Assembly (NCBI GenBank): GCA_002786065.1
Contig: NHNY01000023.1
Location: 124,001-188,000, forward strand
Reading direction: 5' to 3'
Source: Microcyclospora pomicola
Lineage: Eukaryota > Ascomycota > Dothideomycetes > Capnodiales
DNA length: 64,000 nt
Shown: in pieces, positions 35,569 through 48,024 of the stretch
Numbering within the stretch: the stretch's first letter is position 1
How the letters are laid out: every line of letters starts with the position of its first letter
The notes under the pieces: model-generated
Seen by the model: the letters and a program-made list of their open reading frames with translations, nothing else
The model's database searches: none
Told to the model about the DNA's origin: nothing
Made by a program: the position numbers and the translations under genes

Positions 35569-36560
35569 GAGTGAAGTCTGCCAGGCATGGGAAGCTGGCC
35601 CAGCAGCTGAAGCAAAAGCCGCCTGTGATCCAATTGTGTTTACCATTATCGCATATGCATTGGGGCCAAACTTTGGTGAACTCTTGGCGAGTGAGATCCT
35701 TTCGCTCTGATGTCGTGGATAGATGATCAGGCATGAACAAAGGCAAAGTATCTACAATACTATTCAGGCCTTCCAAAATGGGGTGCAAGATCTTAGTGTG
35801 CGTTTTCCCCTGTGAACTCCTCGAAGGTCTTTATGATCCCTTCGATCGAGCCGCTTGTTAAACGTGCCATAAATGAGCCAAAGTCGACTTGTGCTCAGTT
35901 GTCCACATACATAACGAGCGTTGGACGGCCGGACGGCTCGTTTCCTTGATCTACACTTGGTTGCACAGACATACCAGCAGATGCGATGCTGCATACACGA
36001 AAGCCAGTTGAGATGTAGTTCGGATAAAGTTCAGTTCCCGAAGAGGAAAGTTTCAAGCTGCGCGATCATGAAGTTGAGGCGCCAGACCTCCCAAATGTTC
36101 TACACTCTTGGGTCCTAAACGGCTCCAGTGAGATGTTGTATACTCATCGAGCCAAGTCGAAGACCATGCGAATGACCGTACTACATGTACTTCCACTCGA
36201 GGCGCACGACTGAGTTGACCCTGCAATGCGCTCACCACACACCCTATGTAGATTGATTCAGCCTTATGCCTGGGCACGTGATGGAAGCCTGCATCAGATT
36301 CCGGTATGATGTTGATGTGTCCGTGCACTCACTTTTCATCCCCGCGACGACTTTGCTCATACCAGTCGGACAAACCACAGCTCTCAGACCTTAACCAGAA
36401 CCGGTCTTCCCTTTTATAACCTACTGAGGAGAGTCCTATTCTGGAGCAGCATCTGGATCTTCTCTCGGGGCATGCAACGACCGCTCGTTAGATTAGAGCC
36501 GCACTTTCACATCCCACCTCCACGTTGCCCCACCTAGTCCGGCACGATCACACCTGAACC
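35569..36560. other. Intergenic, MTR10 upstream
   Basis: 992 bp. A TATAA at 36415-36419 lies ~140 bp before the MTR10 start. Only short, overlapping frames otherwise. Confidence 0.45.
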
Positions 36561-39555
36561 ATGGCAACGACAGGTACGATGAACGGACAACAGGGCTTTG
36601 AGCCCGTACTTTCGGCACTGGCGACTATGTCGTCCAACGCCGATCGTGCGCAAAAGGGTCAAGCGCACGAATACCTCGAGCAATTCCAGAAATCCTCAGA
36701 AGCGTGGACTTCCACATTTGCCATGCTCCAATCACCACAAGCTTCGCCAGAGGCCCAGCTGTTTGCAGCGACGACGTTGAAGGGAAAGGTAAGGTAAAGC
36801 ATCGCTTGCTTTGACTGTAACCTTGCACAGAGGCTAACACCATGCATCATAGATAGTGTTCGACTTCCACCAACTCCCCCGCGAAACCCTTCCGCAATTA
36901 CGAGATACCCTCCTTTCCCTCCTTGCGACCTACGCCAAAGGCCCGAAGCCTGTGCGAACACAGCTATGCGTATGCCTGGCGAACTTGGCGATCCAGATGT
37001 TGGAGTGGGAAGACGTATTGTCATTCATTGTATCGACACTCGGCAGCGATCCTACGGGCATAACTTGCGTTCTGGAATTCTTGCATGTACTACCAGAGGA
37101 AGTAACCGAAGGACGTAAGATCAACCTGACGGAAGACGAATTGACAAAACGGACCGAGGAGCTATTGGAGCAGAATGCACAACAGGTCTTGAGCCTGCTC
37201 ACCCAATATGCTCAATCATCGCCGGAAGCCGCGAAGAACCCTCTGTTAATGCAATGCATTACTTCATGGATACGAGAAGTACAGCTTGGAGACATCGTAC
37301 GATCGCCTTTGATGGATGTGGTCACGAGCTCTCTGGAAGCGGATCAGTCGTTCGATGAGGCGGTGGAGACAATGTGTGCAGTACTCAGGGAGACGAGAGA
37401 GGTTGATGAAAACATCGAAGTGATAAAAGCACTTTTCCCGCGGCTGGCGACGCTTCAACCTCGTATCAAAAGCTGTGCAGATGCGGAAGATTGGGATGCG
37501 TTCAAGGGTGTGACGCGGATATTTGCCGAGGCAGGTGAAGCTTGGGTGGTTTTGATTGCCAGGGAACCACAGCAGTTCCGCCCGCTCCTGGAGTGTATAC
37601 TGGAATGCTGCGCGCGTGATCATGAACGGGAGGCTCTGTCACAGACATTCATCTTCTGGTACGAAGCTAAGCAGTACATCACTCTGGAACGGTACATGGA
37701 GGCACGAGTTCAGTTCGTTGACATCTACTCCAAACTGGTGGACATAATGATCGGGCATCTCCAATTCCCTGTTCCGGACGGCGGCGACAACAACGATCTG
37801 TTCGATGGCGATCGAGAAGCCGAGGAGAAGTTTCGAGAGTTCCGGCATCAGATGGGTGACGTTCTGAAGGATTGTTGCGAAGTCATTGGTGTCACTGAAT
37901 GCTTGAAGAAGAGCTACGACTTGATCGAGCAGTGGGTGTCGCAGTTCGGGTCGCAAACTCATGCAGGCAACGTCCCGCAGTGGCAGAAGCTTGAAGCGCC
38001 ACTGTTTAGCATGCGTGCGATGGGTCGCATGGTTCCGCCGGACGAGAACATCATGCTGCCACGTCTCATTCCGCTGATAGTGCAGATTCCTGACCAAGAA
38101 AAGGTGCGCTTCCAAGCCGTAATGGCGCTCGGTCGATATACAGAATGGACAGCCCAACACTCGGAGACCATGCAAGACCAGCTCAACTTCATTATGGCAG
38201 CCTTCCAGCACTCATCCACTGAGGTAGTGCGGGCGGCAGCATTGAGCTTCAAGTTCTTCTGCAATGACTGTGCCGAGCTTCTCAAGGGGTTCATGCCTCA
38301 ACTTCAGCAGTTCTATGAACAAGTTCTACCGCGCCTACCATCTGCCAGTCAGGAAGAGATCACAGAGGGCGTGGCATCAGTGGTCGCTAAGCAGCCTCTA
38401 GACAACCTCTACGCATCATTTAAATTGTGCTGTGACCCTGTGGTGAGCCGACTGATGAACATGGCACAGAATGCAACCGAAAAAGAGCAGAAGCTGGCCA
38501 TCGCGGACCATCTAAACCTCATCACGATTTTCGTGCAGTGGGTTACCCCCTACGTTGCACCTTCTGAACCACACCCAGCGGTGAAATACTGCGAGGAGAT
38601 CTTTCCAGTATTGGCAACAATCTGTGGCGGCTTCTCCAGCTTCACGCCCATCGTGGAGCGGGTGTGCAGATGTTGGCGGTACATGGTCCTATCGTACCGG
38701 ACTCATACAACATCTTTACTACCACAACTCGCGGAGAAGTTGGCAGCAGGCTTTACGTCTAGCAGACAAGGCTGTTTCCTTTGGGCAACTGACAGCATTG
38801 TACGCGAGTTCTCTGACATCTCGGAGTATGTCTCACAATCCACTACCGATGCAATCTATACCTTTTATGAGCAGCAAGCAACGACTTTTCTTCGAGCATT
38901 GAACGATCTGCCGCCGGAAGAACTGCCAGACGTCATTGAAGACTTCTTCAGATTGTCAACTGATGTGCTGCTTTACCATCCTCACCGGCTTTTGCAGAGC
39001 GCCCTCATCCCGACCATCCTTTCCGCAGCCTCGACTTCGCTCACATTGCTCAAGGAGGAGCCTCTGATCGCTACTCTGCATTTCCTGCGGGACTTCCTCG
39101 CGTACGGTGAAAAAGATGCTCCATCGTCGTCCTTCGATGCAGATGGCCAATATCGGAACCGAACGAACCCGCCAGAAACGCAGGAGGCTGTCAAGAAGCT
39201 CACACTAACCGAGGGCGAGAACCTCACGCAGCGCTGCCTGACGGGTATGATGTACACCTTCCCTGCCGACTGTTTCCCTGATGCCTCTGGGGTCATATTA
39301 GCTCTGTTCCAGCTTCTCCCGCAACAAGTCGGGCAATGGACTGCAGAGACTGTGCAAATGCTCCCTCCCGGAAGTATTGCGCCTCAAGAGCAGGAAAGGC
39401 TGATGAGGAATATCCAACAACGGCTAGAAGCAGGGGAGGTACGAAAAATTAGAACTTTGCTGCAAGACTTTACTACATCATATCGACGAAGGAATGTCGC
39501 ACCAAGAGAGGGTCTCGGCAGATTGGAGGCGACAAAGTTCCGGTTCTCTGGCTGA
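36561..39555 (+). CDS. MTR10: Importin-beta family transportin MTR10 (TNPO3-like)
   Basis: Exons 36561-36788 and 36853-39555 (64-nt intron) give 976 aa, equal in size to yeast Mtr10 (972). The N-terminus QFQKSSEAW..QLFAATTLKGK joins to IVFDFHQLPRETLPQLRDTLL, the diagnostic first HEAT repeats of Mtr10/TNPO3. The rest is HEAT-repeat helical solenoid throughout. Mtr10 carries SR-type RNA-binding proteins such as Npl3 into the nucleus and takes part in tRNA retrograde import; cargo is released by RanGTP. No truncation or missing region is seen. Confidence 0.93.
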
Positions 39556-40033
39556 AGCATTCGCCTTACAGAAGCCAGGTGGCTCGGGCAACGTGATCAA
39601 TGGACCAATTGAGGAGGAAGAAAAGATGGGCGAGGGGAGTCCCCCACGTATCGTCAAATTGCGCCGATACGGTAACGAGAGACAACAGACATTGACTGTG
39701 TCGAGATCTGTCGTGCAATTTGCTAGACTGTCGTCGGGAGGAATTATGAAGGCTGGACAGAGCAACAATCTATCCTCCAGAACCTCGATTGGCCACCAAA
39801 AATCACTCCGCGTTGCTCATATGAGCAATCAGTAGATAGACGACATCAACAGATACACGTATCCGCTGGCACCTTATCTTGACAATGCAATCTGCGGTAG
39901 CACCAGACAAATACATCCACACTCTCATTCCCATGATCTAGCATCGTAGGCTAGAGGTATACGCACACGGAGTTACGCGAAGAAGACTAGCATCTCACAT
40001 ACTAAGGTATGTAAAATTACGGCATTCGGAGGT

Positions 40034-40039
40034 CCTCGG
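40034..40039 (+). promoter_or_regulatory. Distal CCTCGG element, candidate FarA/FarB site
   Basis: Second CCTCGG, about 455 bp before the FOX2 ATG. See the proximal copy for the rationale. Confidence 0.25.
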
Positions 40040-40375
40040 TGCGTTGTGCAAGAATTATGATGTGCTGTCACATGCCAGTGACATCGTAATGCCCGTTTTC
40101 GAGCACATGACCAGACTCGGCAGAAGAAGTCGTGGACAGTCGGTCATCCTGCTGCGGTCGAGATGACTAAGCAATCAAGATGTCATGATGCGAAACGGAC
40201 TTGTACATCACCATCACACACGATCGCGATACTCCGTGGTATGTGGCAGCGATGCTCATGTACATACAAGGTCATCGGTGCACCGACAGCCACATCTTCA
40301 TCGTAGTGAAACGAACTAGGTAGAGTGATTAAGTTCGTCCGAGCAATTGAGTAAGCATCTCTACCGACGACCGAA

Positions 40376-40381
40376 CCTCGG
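40376..40381 (+). promoter_or_regulatory. CCTCGG element, candidate FarA/FarB site
   Basis: CCTCGG (CCGAGG on the other strand) lies 113 bp before the FOX2 start; a second copy is at 40034-40039. In Aspergillus nidulans the Zn2Cys6 factors FarA and FarB act on this core in fatty-acid genes. Two copies in under 1 kb is only mildly above chance. Confidence 0.4.
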
Positions 40382-40493
40382 CAGTCCAGCAGGAAGCACA
40401 ACACCACCTCACACAACTTACAACCAGCTCCTCTTCTGAACGCTTTCACTTTCTCTTCTCATATACCCTTCCTCCTTCAACCACACTCACATA

Positions 40494-43321
40494 ATGGCAG
40501 GAGAGCAACTTCGTTTTGACGGCCAGACCGTCGTGGTCACTGGCGCTGGTGGAGGACTCGGACGAGCATACGCCTTGTGGTACGCCTCAAGAGGTGCAGC
40601 TGTCGTCGTCAATGACTTGGGCGGCAGCTCCAAGGGCGAGGGCGGATCAGGATCCGTGAGTATCCCCACAAAATCATACAGTAAAGCGGCGAGGGGTGGC
40701 AGACCGCTGATACGCTGCGAATAGGCCGCCGACAAGGTTGTCGACGAGATCAAAGCAGCTGGTGGAAAGGCCTTTGCCAACTACAACTCGGTAGAGGACG
40801 GCGAGGCCGTCATCGACACTGCCATCAAGAACACCGGCCGCATCGATGTCCTGATCAACAACGCTGGTATCCTCCGCGATGTCAGCTTCAAGAACATGAA
40901 GGACCAGGACTGGGACCTGATCATGAAGGTACACGTCAATGGTGCATACAAGTGCGCAAGAGCTGCATGGCCACACTTCCGCAAGCAGAAGTACGGTCGT
41001 GTCATCAGCACCGCATCTGCGGCTGGTCTCTTCGGCAACTTCGGACAAACCAACTACTCTGCCGCCAAGCTTGCATTGGTTGGTTTCACCGAGACATTGG
41101 CCAAGGAGGGTCTTAAGTACAACATTCTGTGCAACACCATTGCGCCGATCGCCGCATCCCGCATGACCGCGACCGTCATGCCTCCAGAGGTCTTGGAGAA
41201 CTTGGGCCCAGAGTGGGTTGTCCCATTGGTCGCGGTCCTTACGCACTCCTCCAATACCACCGAGACCGGTGGCATCTTCGAGGTTGGCGGTGGCCACATG
41301 GCCAAGCTCCGATGGGAGCGTGCAAAGGGTGCTCTCCTCCGAGCAGACGACAGCTTCACACCCGGCGCTCTGCTTGCAAAGTGGGAGAACGTCAGCGACT
41401 TCTCCGCGCCCAGCTACCCAACCGGACCTGCCAACTTCATGGAGCTTCTTGAGGAGGCCCAACAAATGCCAACCAACCCACCTTCCGAGAAGATCGACTT
41501 CCAGGGCAAGGTTGCTTTGATCACCGGTGGAGGTGCCGGTCTTGGACGCATCTACGCCCTGCAATTCGCAAAGCACGGCGCCAAGGTCGTCGTGAACGAT
41601 TTGATGGACCCAGACACTGTTGTGCAAGAGATCCAGAAATTGGGTGGACAGGCAGTTGGTGTCAAGGCCAGTGCAGAGGATGGCGAGACCGTGGTCAAGG
41701 CTGCGATTGACGCATACGGACGTGTCGATATCATCATCAACAATGCAGGTATCTTGAGAGACAAGGCCTTCAACAACATGGACGACAAGCAGTTCCAGCA
41801 GGTCATGGATGTCCATCTCCGCGGCACATACAAGGTCACCAAGGCTGCATGGCCATACATGCTCAAGCAGAAGTACGGCCGCATTGTGAACACCACCTCC
41901 ACCTCCGGTATCTACGGCAACTTCGGCCAGGCTAACTACGCTGCCGCCAAGTGTGGTATTCTTGGTTTCAGCCGTGCCCTCGCAAGAGAAGGTGCCAAGT
42001 ACAACATTTTCGTTAACACAATCGCACCCAACGCTGGTACTGCCATGACACGAACCATCATGCCAGAGGAGCTTGTCCAGGCCTTCAAGCCTGACTACCT
42101 TGCCCCTCTCGTTATCCTGCTCAGCTCCGACAAGGTGCCTGAACCCGCGACTGGTCGCCTGTTCGAGTCTGGATCTGGTTGGGTCGCTGAGACCAGATGG
42201 CAGCGTTCCGGAGGTGCAGCCTTCCCGATCAAGGTCAAGCTTGAGCCGGAACAGGTCAAGGCGAAGTGGGAGGCCATTGTTAACTTTGATGACGGTCGCG
42301 CTGACCACCCCGATGACCCCAACGCAGGCACTGGAAAGATCATGGCCAACATCATGGGTGGTGATGAAGAGGAGGCCGAGGAGGAGGAAGACTTCCTCGC
42401 TGCCCAGAAGAAGGCACAGGAAGCCCAGGCAGAGGGCACTGAGTTCGTGTACGACGAGCGGGATGTCATTCTTTACAGTGAGCAGCACCACCATATAACC
42501 TGATGGCAGATTACTGACTTTCAATCACAGACCTCGGAATCGGCGCCAAGCGTACTGAGTTGCCATTCGTCTTCGAGGGCGATGATAACTTCCAGGTTAT
42601 CCCAACCTTCGGTGTCATCCCCACCTTCAACGCAAAGGCACCTTTTAGCATGGGCGAGATTGTGCCCAACTTCTCCATGATGATGTTGCTACACGGTGAG
42701 CAATACCTCGAGATCCGAAGCTGGCCCATTCCCACCGAGGCAACGACCGTCAGCTACCCTAAGCTCATCGAGGTGGTGGACAAGGGCAAGGCTGCTGCCG
42801 TCACCTCCGGCTCCGTGACCAAGGACAAGAGAACTGGCAAGGAGCTCTTCTACAACGAGTCCACGACTTTCATCCGTGGCTCTGGCGGATTTGGCGGTCC
42901 CAAGAAGGGTACCGACCGTGGCCCCGCTACACGCATCTACCAGCCACCAAACCGCAAGCCCGATGCTGTCGTCGAGGAGGCCACCACTCAAGAACAAGCC
43001 GCTGTCTACCGTCTGTCTGGTGACCGAAACCCACTGCACATCGACCCAGAGTTCAGCAAGGTTGGTGGTTTCAAGGAGCCTATCCTCCACGGTCTTTGCT
43101 CCTTCGGTATTGCTGGTAAGGCGGTACTCAAGACCTACGGACCATTTAAGAACATCAAGGTGCGCTTCGCCGGCGTGGTCATCCCTGGCCAGACTCTGGT
43201 AACGGAGCTGTGGAAGGAGGGCAACACCGTCATCTTCCAGACCAAGGTCAAGGAGACTGGCAAGCCTGCCATTGCTGGTGCAGGTGCAGAGCTCTTTGAT
43301 GCTGGCAAGAGCAAGTTGTAG
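40494..43321 (+). CDS. FOX2: Peroxisomal multifunctional beta-oxidation enzyme (FOX2/MFE-2)
   Basis: Exons 40494-40655, 40725-42477 and 42531-43321 give 901 aa. Two tandem SDR dehydrogenase domains (about 7-300 and 312-560) carry TGAGGGLG and TGGGAGLG cofactor motifs and the YxxxK sets Y165/K169 and Y459/K463, followed by an acidic hinge and a hot-dog enoyl-CoA hydratase-2 domain (about 640-895) with D803, N805 and H808 in [14 protein letters not shown]. The C-terminal SKL is a canonical PTS1, so it acts in peroxisomes: hydration of trans-2-enoyl-CoA to the D-3-hydroxy form and its oxidation. Codon use is strongly biased, suggesting high expression. Fatty-acid control through FarA/FarB is plausible from two CCTCGG sites upstream. 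Confidence 0.96.
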
Positions 43322-43610
43322 AACATTATCGAGATATTGTAAAGCAGAAATTTGTTTGATTACCTAGCGCAACAAGAATAACCAAAATTATGTCCTCCAT
43401 TAAAACCAGTCCTTCATGCCCGTCTCATGCCTCATGTACTTCTCTTGGTTATAATCCTGTCGTGAATGAGCCATTGAAGAATCACGTCACGTGGCTAGAG
43501 AAGCTGCACTTTCACCTGCACAGAACTTCGCGTCTCCAAGATCGCGCGCGCAGCTTCTTGGGCTCGGCTTCACGACAACTTTACTTCTTAGCAACAACAC
43601 CACCACCAAG
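43322..43610. other. Intergenic, CDC73 upstream
   Basis: 289 bp; nothing beyond probable FOX2 3' region and CDC73 leader. Confidence 0.4.
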
Positions 43611-44876
43611 ATGTCGGAACAGCAGCTCGATGCCTTGACTCTGTTGCGAGCAGGCATTACCAACTCCAACCTGCCCATTCCTACGATCAACGAGGATCCA
43701 TCCACGCAAGCTGAAAGCAATGCTTCACTCGCACAGGCTTCCTACCTCATCTTCAACGTCCCAGCTTTCCATGCCGGACCACAAAGCAACGGCGACGCAC
43801 AACACCTTGCGATCTCGCTATCGCAGCCAACGCGCTTCGTTTCACCGGCCAGCGGCGGCAAAGCTCTGGATCTGCGATCCATCTACTTCTGCTGGCTGAA
43901 CAAGGACACCTCGGTGGGAGACTACATTGCAGCGACACAGAAATTGAACGATGAGCTTCGAGCGGCCGGGAAGTCAGATGTGGTCACGAATTTGGTGTTT
44001 GTGGAGAAGCTGGATCTGGTGATGTGGTTGGGTTCAGAGCTGGGTGAAGGCGAGAGTGAATTCATCAAGACGTTTGGTGAGGACAGCAAGACCGAAACCG
44101 TGCTACCTGGAGCGAATGAGAATGGCGATGGCGACGTCGAGATGGTCGATGCGGGTGCGAGACTCCGGGAGATTTATGATGGGGAGCGGAAGATGGGGGA
44201 CAGGAATACGATGCTGCGTGGCACCAAGGTGCAGGACTTCAGCGACGTGCGAGCCAAGTACAGTATGCTTTTCTTCGCCAAATCGCGGCCTCCGGCGCAG
44301 CAACAGTCGGCAGCTCTACCGTTGCTCACGAACAACCCTGCGCTCCGACCGCCTGTCAAAGGTGCACAGCCCGGACGAAGACCGGAACCCATCATTCTGC
44401 TGTCTCCGTCTGCCTCAAGCTTGTTGCGAATGCCAAACATCAAGTCCTTCCTCTCCGATGGCGTCTACACCCCTCCAGAGTCAGGGTCGGCTGCTAACAT
44501 CCTCCATCTCATGCGTCCGCTGCCTCTCATCTCCGGCCAGAAGCCGATTCGTTTCATTCTCGTTGACGATCCTTCCTCCTTTCGTCCGGACTACTGGGAG
44601 CGACTCGTGGCTGTCTTCACCACGGGCCAAACCTGGCAGTTCAAGAACTACAAATGGAGCGCGCCGGCCGAGCTCTTCAGCCACGCCTTGGGAGTCTATG
44701 TGGGATGGAAGGGAGAGCAGATCCCCGACACTGTCAGGGGCTGGGGACGTGGCGTGCTGAGCGTGCAGATCGATAAGGGCACGCAACGGTGGAGAGATCG
44801 TGAGGTCGTCGAGGACGTCTGGCGGGGCATCGAGGCGAGGATGAGAGCGATGGGTTGGGGCAAAGACATCCGTTAG
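43611..44876 (+). CDS. CDC73: Paf1 complex subunit CDC73 (parafibromin)
   Basis: Intronless, 421 aa. The frame is open upstream but the first ATG is at 43611 (CAAGATGTCG). The N-terminal part has DALTLLRAGI and a central YSMLFFAKSRPP-like stretch; the C-terminal Ras-like domain shows PIILLSPSASSLLRMPNIKSFL, IRFILVDDPSSFRPDYWERLVAVFTTGQTWQFKNYKW and GWGRGVLSVQIDKGTQRWRDREVVEDVW, all conserved in Cdc73/parafibromin. Cdc73 binds the phosphorylated RNA polymerase II tail within Paf1C and supports elongation and histone H2B ubiquitination. Confidence 0.95.
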   Translation: MSEQQLDALTLLRAGITNSNLPIPTINEDPSTQAESNASLAQASYLIFNVPAFHAGPQSNGDAQHLAISLSQPTRFVSPASGGKALDLRSIYFCWLNKDTSVGDYIAATQKLNDELRAAGKSDVVTNLVFVEKLDLVMWLGSELGEGESEFIKTFGEDSKTETVLPGANENGDGDVEMVDAGARLREIYDGERKMGDRNTMLRGTKVQDFSDVRAKYSMLFFAKSRPPAQQQSAALPLLTNNPALRPPVKGAQPGRRPEPIILLSPSASSLLRMPNIKSFLSDGVYTPPESGSAANILHLMRPLPLISGQKPIRFILVDDPSSFRPDYWERLVAVFTTGQTWQFKNYKWSAPAELFSHALGVYVGWKGEQIPDTVRGWGRGVLSVQIDKGTQRWRDREVVEDVWRGIEARMRAMGWGKDIR

Positions 44877-46103
44877 GATGGATGCCGTACAGAAGATTTG
44901 ACGGGTTCCGGGGACTGGCCATTCTTATTGAGCGTTCGAGCGGGCGTATAGGGTGTTTCTCGTAGACTTGGCGTCTAAAAGGCATGCATGGTAAAGGCCA
45001 TCTTCTTCCTCCACTCTCAGGCTGGAAATGTAGACCACAAAAATGACGGCACTTCACATTACAGACATGTTGCATAGCTAGCATTCTTATCACAGCCTTT
45101 TGATTCACGTCGAACAAGCTCACGCAACGGTATTCTGATAGAAGCTTTGGCTTGTGCGCCTTACTGACCTTTCAGACTTGGGACTACGAGCCTTTCATGT
45201 TCAAGCGTTTGACTACATCGCCGTTCAATCTCGGATCAGGAGAGTACTACGGGAGTCATGGGTTTTCAAGCACTGAAGACGGCGTCTTTCCCTCGCCGAT
45301 AGAACATGTAAGATACAGTGTTTGCCAGAGATATCTCTGCAGAGCCGAGTAGCGATACGTTCGTCGCAAGCTGGGATGTCAACATCGTCTCGGCGCTCAA
45401 TGCCGGCATTTGCTTCTGCGGCCACTGTGCTTGTAGAGTTCGAATGGAAAGACAAGGGGTAATGTAGATTCAAGATGGCCCAATAGCTAGCCAATTCATG
45501 ATCGGTTACCGTCAAACATCAACTCATCGTGGTGTTGAAGCGGGAATCGTGAACGCCCTGGTCGTCCAGACATCTCATGGGAAAGGAGACTGGATCGAGG
45601 AGGAGAGACACAGTCCACCGAGGCTATCCGCATCTTACCCATCACTGAACAAACATTGCCAGTCATCAAGGCATACGCCAACGCTTCACACATTTGACGC
45701 ACATGTTGCAGCACAGATGAAGTTCAAGTGGCGATCGGCGTGATTAGTGTGGGAGAACAATTGCCCCGGGTCGGCCGTAAATGTATCCGATGCAGGCTTG
45801 GCGGGCCTTTAGCGGATGAGATCATTGGCTTCCTCCACGCCGGCGTGGACGTCGATGAGGAGCAATACCATACAATGCGTCGAACCTCGGATGCTGTCTC
45901 TACGCGGTCTGTTGGGCCGTGGAAGGGAAGCGCGGGGCATCTTCGGTTGTGGCGAGTACGCTCATTGCCACGGCACGGAGCGTAGGAGCCTACGGCCAGC
46001 GCTATAGGATATAGAACTGCTTCCGTCGCAATGGAGTCAAATAGAAGTGTTGTTTCTGCACGATACTCTTTGAACATACTTGAGAGTCTTCAGCCTTTTT
46101 CTC
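44877..46103. other. Intergenic, upstream of the monooxygenase
   Basis: 1.2 kb, no supported gene. Small, overlapping frames at 45498-45985 do not match any family I know. Confidence 0.45.
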
Positions 46104-47647
46104 ATGTCGTCGCCTAAAATGGATGCCACTGCAACGATGCAGGACGTGATCATCATCGGAGCCGGGATCTCAGGCATAGACCACGGCTATCGTCTTCAAG
46201 AGCGCAATCCGGATTGGAGCTACACCATCCTCGAAGGCCGTCACGAGATAGGAGGCACATGGAGCCTGTTCAAGTATCCGGGTAATTTTTCATTCAATAT
46301 CCCTCATCAAGAGACGCGATTGCTAAGATGTTTCAAGGTGTCCGATCGGATTCTGACCTTTACACCTTCGGCTTCCCGTGGCGACCGTGGAACGAGAAGG
46401 GTGCCATCGCATCCGCCGACCGCATCAGAAACTATGTAGCCGAGTCCGCGCGAATGTACGGGATCGACGAAAAGATCCGCTTCCATCATACCGTCAACAC
46501 TGCCGAGTACAGCTCGTCGCAAAAGCGCTGGACCCTCAAAGTGCTCGTCAATGGAAAGCAGCAAGCCACGTTCACATGTCGATTCCTGCTGCTGTGCACT
46601 GGCTACTATGATTACCATAACCCCCTGAAGACGGCGATCCCCGGCATCGACAACTTCAAGGGCACCATCGCCCACCCGCAGTTCTGGCCTGAGGATCTCG
46701 ACTATGCTGGCAAGGATGTCGTTGTGATCGGATCCGGCGCCACGGCAGTGACTGTGCTACCAGTCATGGCGAAGACGGCCAAACATGTGACCATGCTCCA
46801 GCGATCTCCTGGCTATGTCGTCTCGATCCCGCAACAGGACGCGATCGAGACGGCGATCCGCAGTTGCTTCTGGTGGACACCGTCGTTCCAGCACACGCTC
46901 TTCCGCATGAAATGGATCGGGTCGTCGATGCTCATCACGTCGTTATCGAAGTATCTTCCCCAAGCTACCCGACGACTGGTGTATAGCTGGATGGATAAAG
47001 AACTGCCCGCATCAACCCCCCGCGACCCGCATTTCTCACCGAGATACTATCCCTGGCAGCAGCGAATGTGCCTGTGTCCAGACGGCGATTTTTTCGAAGG
47101 ACTCCGGTCCGGCAAGTCCAGCGTCGAGACCGGCACCGTCGAAACCATTACCGCTGATACGATCAAGCTCACCTCCGGGCGGGAGCTCCATCCAGACATC
47201 ATCGTCACCGCCACCGGCCTCCAGCTCCAATTCGCCGGCGGCATCCAGATCCTCATCGACCAGAAGCCATTCGATCTCTCCGACAAGTTCATCTGGAAAG
47301 GCTTCATGATCGAAGACCTGCCCAACGCCGCCTTCTCCTTCGGCTACGTCGATGCGTCCTGGACCCTCGGCGCCGACGCGACGGCGCAAACCGTCTGCCG
47401 CGTGCTGAACAAGATGACGCAGGACGGCGTCGTCGAGGTCGTCCCGCGCACGAACGACGAGGAGAAGAAGAACATGCAGACCACGAGCCTGTTGAAGCTG
47501 AACAGCACCTACGTCACGAAGTCGGCACATCTCATGCCCAAGGCTGGCGACCGTGGCCCGTGGGTTGCGCGATCATACTACTTGAAAGATCTCTTCAATG
47601 CGTGGTATGGCGATATCAAGACCGGGATGGATTGGGTGAAGGCGTAG
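46104..47647 (+). CDS. Baeyer-Villiger-type flavin monooxygenase
   Basis: Exons 46104-46281 and 46338-47647 (56-nt intron, GTAATT..TTCAAG) give 495 aa. The join restores FKYPGVRSDSDLYTFGF, a near-invariant segment of the class. The FAD motif GAGISG (residues 19-24), GGTW, the NADPH motif GSGATA (191-196) and the Baeyer-Villiger fingerprint FxGxxxHxxxWP (166-177, FKGTIAHPQFWP) are all present, as is the ATG motif (TATGLQLQ). It should insert oxygen into ketones or oxidise sulfides and amines using NADPH; the substrate is unknown. It faces the SGNH-like gene at 48025 in a convergent pair; both are accessory-type genes among housekeeping neighbours. Confidence 0.88.
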
Positions 47648-48024
47648 ATGCATGTTGGGTGCCGTTAATATATTTTTCTTTTGAACATATGATGTGCTAT
47701 CGCCTGAGATGAACTTGGAATACATGCTTCATGGCCAAAGGCCTTCTCGATCTCTTTATACCGATGTGGTAATTCAATAGAACTGAATCGTTTTTTGTAA
47801 TCACTTCTGCTTGCTTGGCTGTAATGACTTGTCTAACATCTGATCGTACATTGAAGCCAATTCCATGCCGGAAGAAGCTATATCAGGCTGTGTCCTGTAC
47901 CAAGCTCTGCCGTGTCATGAACCCGCTCGACCCCCGGCCCATTGCACTGCTGATTCTAATCGATGCTGGAAGTGATGTCAAGTCGATATAGCAGATCGTG
48001 ACCTTCCAAATTCTCAAGATCAAA
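47648..48024. other. Intergenic between convergent genes
   Basis: 377 bp, 3' regions of the monooxygenase and the SGNH-like gene. Nothing seen. Confidence 0.45.

Larger units (their letters stand above)
39556..40493. other. Intergenic, FOX2 promoter region
   Basis: 938 bp. It contains two CCTCGG words (40034, 40376) and a C/T-rich leader (about 40425-40490). No gene seen; the frame at 39494-39835 overlaps the MTR10 end and resembles nothing. Confidence 0.5.

Noticed and set aside
40674-42524. Open frame of 616 codons on the reverse strand inside FOX2
   Set aside because: FOX2 has strong codon bias, which removes stops from the antisense frame; the translation is Val/Leu/Asp/Gly-rich low-information sequence with no domain.
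45498-45985. Two short forward frames upstream of the monooxygenase, one with LADEIIGFLHAGVDVDEEQ
   Set aside because: Frames are interrupted, have no start context and no clear homology; most likely chance.
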